From Epibacterium ulvae (GTDB lineage Bacteria > Pseudomonadota > Alphaproteobacteria > Rhodobacterales > Rhodobacteraceae), in the NCBI RefSeq assembly GCF_900102795.1, contig NZ_FMWG01000004.1, forward strand, positions 310,001 to 374,000: a stretch of DNA of 64,000 bases. The letters are read 5' to 3'. This document shows, in pieces, positions 61,954-64,000 of this stretch. The first letter of the stretch is position 1. Each line of letters begins with the position of its first letter. Below the pieces are notes generated by a model. It was not told where the DNA came from, searched no databases, and saw only the letters and a program-made list of their open reading frames with translations. The position numbers and the translations under genes were made by a program.

Positions 61954-62548
61954 TCTCTCAGACGATCACCATCACGACCCAATCGAAGAGGGTGCCGCCC
62001 TGCGCGTGCGCGCCCTTGAGGAACTGTTGATCGCAAAGGGCCTTGTCAAAGCCGAAGCCATCGATGCAGTGGTCGAATACTACGAAAAAGAAACCGGCCC
62101 CCGGAACGGGGCGCAGGTGGTCGCGCGCGCATGGTGTGACCCAGATTTCAAAGCATGGCTGTTGAAAGACGGCACCGCCGCGATCCACTCGATGGGGTTC
62201 AAAGGCTATCAGGGCGAACATATGCGAGTGGTCGAAAACACCAACGACACCCATAATATCATCGTCTGTACTCTTTGCTCTTGCTATCCGTGGCCGGTGT
62301 TGGGCCTGCCTCCAGCTTGGTACAAAGGCGCCGCCTATCGTGCCCGCGTTGTCCGCGAACCGCGCGCGGTGCTGGCCGAATTTGGGTTAGATCTGCCCGC
62401 GTCTCAAAAAGTCCGCGTTTGGGACAGCACGGCTGAAATCCGCTTTATGGTCTTACCACAGCGCCCCCCAAACACCGGCAATCTTTCGCAGGCCGAACTG
62501 GCTGATCTTGTGACCCGCGACAGCATGATCGGGACGGCAGTGCTTTGA
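61943..62548 (+). CDS. nthA: Nitrile hydratase alpha subunit, cobalt type
   Basis: A 201-residue protein with the metal-claw motif [10 protein letters not shown] (Cys109, Cys112, Cys114). Thr and Tyr in that motif mark the Co(III) type; iron enzymes have C-S-L-C-S-C-T. The second and third Cys are normally oxidised to sulfinic/sulfenic acids. A His cluster (D-D-H-H-H-D) is at the N-terminus. It hydrates nitriles to amides with the beta subunit. GGAGAC lies before the ATG within the amidase 3' end. No CobW/P47K-like activator gene is present; the accessory protein at 63232 is the likely maturation partner. Confidence 0.93.
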   Translation: MQDNLSDDHHHDPIEEGAALRVRALEELLIAKGLVKAEAIDAVVEYYEKETGPRNGAQVVARAWCDPDFKAWLLKDGTAAIHSMGFKGYQGEHMRVVENTNDTHNIIVCTLCSCYPWPVLGLPPAWYKGAAYRARVVREPRAVLAEFGLDLPASQKVRVWDSTAEIRFMVLPQRPPNTGNLSQAELADLVTRDSMIGTAVL

Positions 62549-62576
62549 TATGATCAAACGGCAAAGGTAACTGGCA

Positions 62577-63245
62577 ATGGATGGAATTCACGACCTTGGT
62601 GGCATGCATGGATTTGGCCCAATCCCGATTGAATCACAGGATTACCGTTTTAAACACGACTGGCAGCGACGCGCCTTTGGCATCGTGCAGGCCGTTGCCG
62701 GCAACACACCCTATGTGGCGGACCAGCACCGATATAAGATCGAGCAACTTTCAGCGACAGACTACCTGACGCTAGATTATTTTGAAAAATGGATCACAGC
62801 GACCTCGGCGCTGTTGAAAGACGCTCGCCTTGTAAATGACCAGGAGCTGGCGACGGGTCAGAAAGAATTCGACGTTGATCTGGTAAACCACCCCGCCGTA
62901 AGCGCTGACGATCTGCTGAGCGCGATGAAAATCGGCGCGGATTACCAATTTCCAACCAACAGTCAGCCACAGGGTTTTGCCATCGGCACCCGCGTACGCG
63001 TGCGTTCCGACAGTCCGCAGGGGCACACCCGCGTGCCGCGGTATGTGCGCGGAAAATTCGGCACAGTTCTGGCCACTGAAGGTGTGTTTCAACACGCCGA
63101 CAGTGTCGCCGCAGGGCAAGGACGCAACCCGCAGCATTGCTATCTGGTTTCTTTCAGCGCCGCAGAACTCTGGGGATCCAGCGTAGAACAGGCCGATGAC
63201 GACATTCTTCTGAACCTGGCGGAGAGTTACCTTGAGCCAATGTAA
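62577..63245 (+). CDS. nthB: Nitrile hydratase beta subunit
   Basis: A 222-residue protein beginning MDGIHDLGGMHGFGPI, the conserved opening of nitrile hydratase beta. The C-terminal SH3-like domain has T-R-V-P-R-Y-V-R-G-K-F-G near residue 145; Arg there contacts the oxidised Cys of the alpha subunit. It starts 28 bases after nthA and overlaps the accessory gene by 14 bases. Confidence 0.92.
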   Translation: MDGIHDLGGMHGFGPIPIESQDYRFKHDWQRRAFGIVQAVAGNTPYVADQHRYKIEQLSATDYLTLDYFEKWITATSALLKDARLVNDQELATGQKEFDVDLVNHPAVSADDLLSAMKIGADYQFPTNSQPQGFAIGTRVRVRSDSPQGHTRVPRYVRGKFGTVLATEGVFQHADSVAAGQGRNPQHCYLVSFSAAELWGSSVEQADDDILLNLAESYLEPM

Positions 63246-63621
63246 CGTCGACGACAATGTACTGCTGCAAGCACAACGCATCATCCCCGATCGGCCCGAA
63301 GGGGACCCTTTGTTTCGCCGCGCTTGGCATGCACGCGCCTTTGCTTTGATTGTTACCTTAGTCAAAGACAGTGACCTGCCCTGGGCGACCTTTCAAACGC
63401 AACTTGTAGAACGGCTTGCTGCACAACAAAAGGACGCCCCAGCCCGTGACCCGGAACAGATAGATCTACAGTATTTTGACTGTTGGCTGGAGGCGGTCGA
63501 AGACACGCTTATTGCACAGCAATTTATTGAACGACCAGAAATTTCTGCACAGATCGAACGCATTCGCCAATCAGTGGCAGACATTCGTCATTCGCAAATG
63601 TCTTTGCATCCAAGAACATAG
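63232..63621 (+). CDS. Nitrile hydratase accessory protein (beta-like, metallochaperone type)
   Basis: A 129-residue protein resembling the N-terminal domain of the beta subunit (P-L-F-R-R-A-W-H-A-R-A-F-A near residue 27; F-D-C-W-L-E-A-V-E near 82), the small activator/self-subunit-swapping type found beside Co-type nitrile hydratases. The start is TTG, with GGAGAG five bases upstream inside the nthB 3' end; no in-frame ATG is better. It probably delivers cobalt or matures the alpha subunit. Last gene of the operon. Confidence 0.85.
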   Translation: MSQCNVDDNVLLQAQRIIPDRPEGDPLFRRAWHARAFALIVTLVKDSDLPWATFQTQLVERLAAQQKDAPARDPEQIDLQYFDCWLEAVEDTLIAQQFIERPEISAQIERIRQSVADIRHSQMSLHPRT

Positions 63622-63858
63622 GCCTCCCGGCTTAAGCCCCAGACTGGCTTTGTTGCACAAACCCAGTCATCAATGGCATCTTTTCAAGCTTTTCAGACCG
63701 CAACATATCAAAGAGGTCAGACGACACGCGCGCGGACGTCACTCGTAAATACGGCTGGCTTCGCGTCGCATAATCTCCTCTGAACTCTCGCCAGTGCACC
63801 CCAGCCCGTCTAGAGCTGGGATGAGACCATCAAAACCACCATCATCTACCGAAACCAT
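63622..63858 (-). pseudogene. Broken coding fragments after the nitrile hydratase operon
   Basis: Leftward, 63739-63858 reads M-V-S-V-D-D-G-G-F-D-G-L-I-P-A-L-D-G-L-G-C-T-G and stops after R-I-Y-E. In the next frame a second block S-D-L-F-D-M-L-R-S-E-K-L-E-K-M-P-L-M-T-G-F-V-Q-Q follows, whose tail is encoded by the IS5-type end. This looks like a decayed gene joined to an IS end. Family not recognised. Confidence 0.35.
63646..63661. repeat. Solo IS5-type terminal sequence
   Basis: GGCTTTGTTGCACAAA matches the end sequence common to many alphaproteobacterial IS5 elements. No transposase and no partner end are seen in the window, so it is probably a solo end left by deletion. Confidence 0.45.
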
Positions 63859-63863
63859 CGGCG

Positions 63864-64000
63864 TCACGCACCCTTAAGACCGCTGATCAGCCGAGCTTGG
63901 CCAAGGTTTTTCAAAGCCGTCAAAAGGCTCTCGCGCTCTGATGCTGCATACATCGCAAAAGGATCTCGCACACTGGCGCCCAAGGCCTCTTCAAAAGCCG
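63864..64000 (-). CDS. C-terminal part of an unidentified protein, cut by the window edge
   Basis: The last 44 codons of a leftward gene end F-A-M-Y-A-A-S-E-R-E-S-L-L-T-A-L-K-N-L-G-Q-A-R-L-I-S-G-L-K-G-A. The tail faintly recalls the C-terminus of ADP-forming acyl-CoA synthetases (a short helix followed by L-x-G-x-x-G), but this is too short to rely on. It may also belong to the broken material that follows. Confidence 0.35.
   Translation of the reverse strand, partial: AFEEALGASVRDPFAMYAASERESLLTALKNLGQARLISGLKGA

Noticed and set aside
1-64000. CRISPR arrays, tRNA and rRNA genes
   Set aside because: I looked for regularly spaced repeats and tRNA-like or rRNA-like stretches in the intergenic spaces and saw none; a dedicated scan was not possible.

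Overview
The window reads as accessory chromosome or plasmid DNA of a marine-type alphaproteobacterium, most likely Rhodobacteraceae (Roseobacter group). The basis is gene content: TRAP and tripartite tricarboxylate (TTT) transporters, many binding-protein ABC transporters, IclR/LacI/MarR/LysR-controlled catabolic operons, AldA, BKACE, nitrile hydratase and IS5/IS3 debris. Base composition is moderately GC-rich. This placement is inference; there is no rRNA or other phylogenetic marker, and I saw no tRNA, rRNA or CRISPR array.

Layout. (A) 1-13531: a long leftward operon with a short divergent partner. Leftward it carries a sugar-type ABC importer (ATPase, binding protein, two permeases), a single SnoaL/NTF2-like protein, a histidinol-dehydrogenase-like enzyme, a double SnoaL protein, an SDR, a LacI regulator, another double SnoaL protein, a cupin and the start of a MetE-like protein. 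Rightward it carries a double SnoaL protein and an amidohydrolase. Two LacI-type palindromes sit between the arms. (B) 13867-17231: a TRAP transporter with a divergent MarR gene cut short by an IS5 remnant. (C) 17228-18809: IS5 and IS3 debris. (D) 19009-24412: an orphan TauA-like binding protein, an IclR regulator, a glycine/D-amino-acid-oxidase-type flavoprotein, AldA and a small cupin, linked by a shared TTCTG/CAGAA operator-like motif. (E) 24413-28640: IS3 remnants, broken fragments, and an intact trio of secreted alpha/beta hydrolase, secreted cupin and MarR. (F) 28664-37715: a TTT transporter with a tandem universal stress protein, two cytoplasmic Cys-type sulfatases and an FMN alpha-hydroxy-acid dehydrogenase, controlled by a divergent MarR. 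(G) 37712-50430: a leftward eight-gene operon (CoA transferase, SMP-30 lactonase, DapA-family lyase, three-part FAD/[2Fe-2S] amino-acid or opine dehydrogenase, SDR, aromatic aminotransferase), a divergent class III aminotransferase with BKACE, and an IclR gene divergent from an intradiol dioxygenase pair followed by a broken gamma-carbonic-anhydrase-like gene. (H) 50566-53072: a LysR gene and three decayed genes, two of which (iclR and flavoprotein) are a degraded second copy of part of region D. (I) 53155-63621: an N-carbamoyl-amino-acid-hydrolase-type enzyme, LysR, a complete Liv/amide-type ABC importer, an amidase and a cobalt-type nitrile hydratase with its accessory protein. The right edge holds broken fragments and a partial gene.

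How it works together. Each block has the usual plan of importer, one or more ring-, ester- or amide-opening enzymes, oxidation or transamination steps, and a dedicated regulator. Block I is the clearest: nitrile to amide to acid plus ammonia. Block F suggests uptake of a sulfated (or phosphonate-ester) carboxylate, desulfation, then oxidation of a 2-hydroxy acid. Block G looks like catabolism of an N-substituted or D-amino acid ending in beta-keto-acid cleavage. Block A is the least explained: seven SnoaL/NTF2 domains on four proteins flank an HDH-like dehydrogenase, a lactonase-type amidohydrolase and a sugar-type importer. It is the best candidate for an undescribed pathway.
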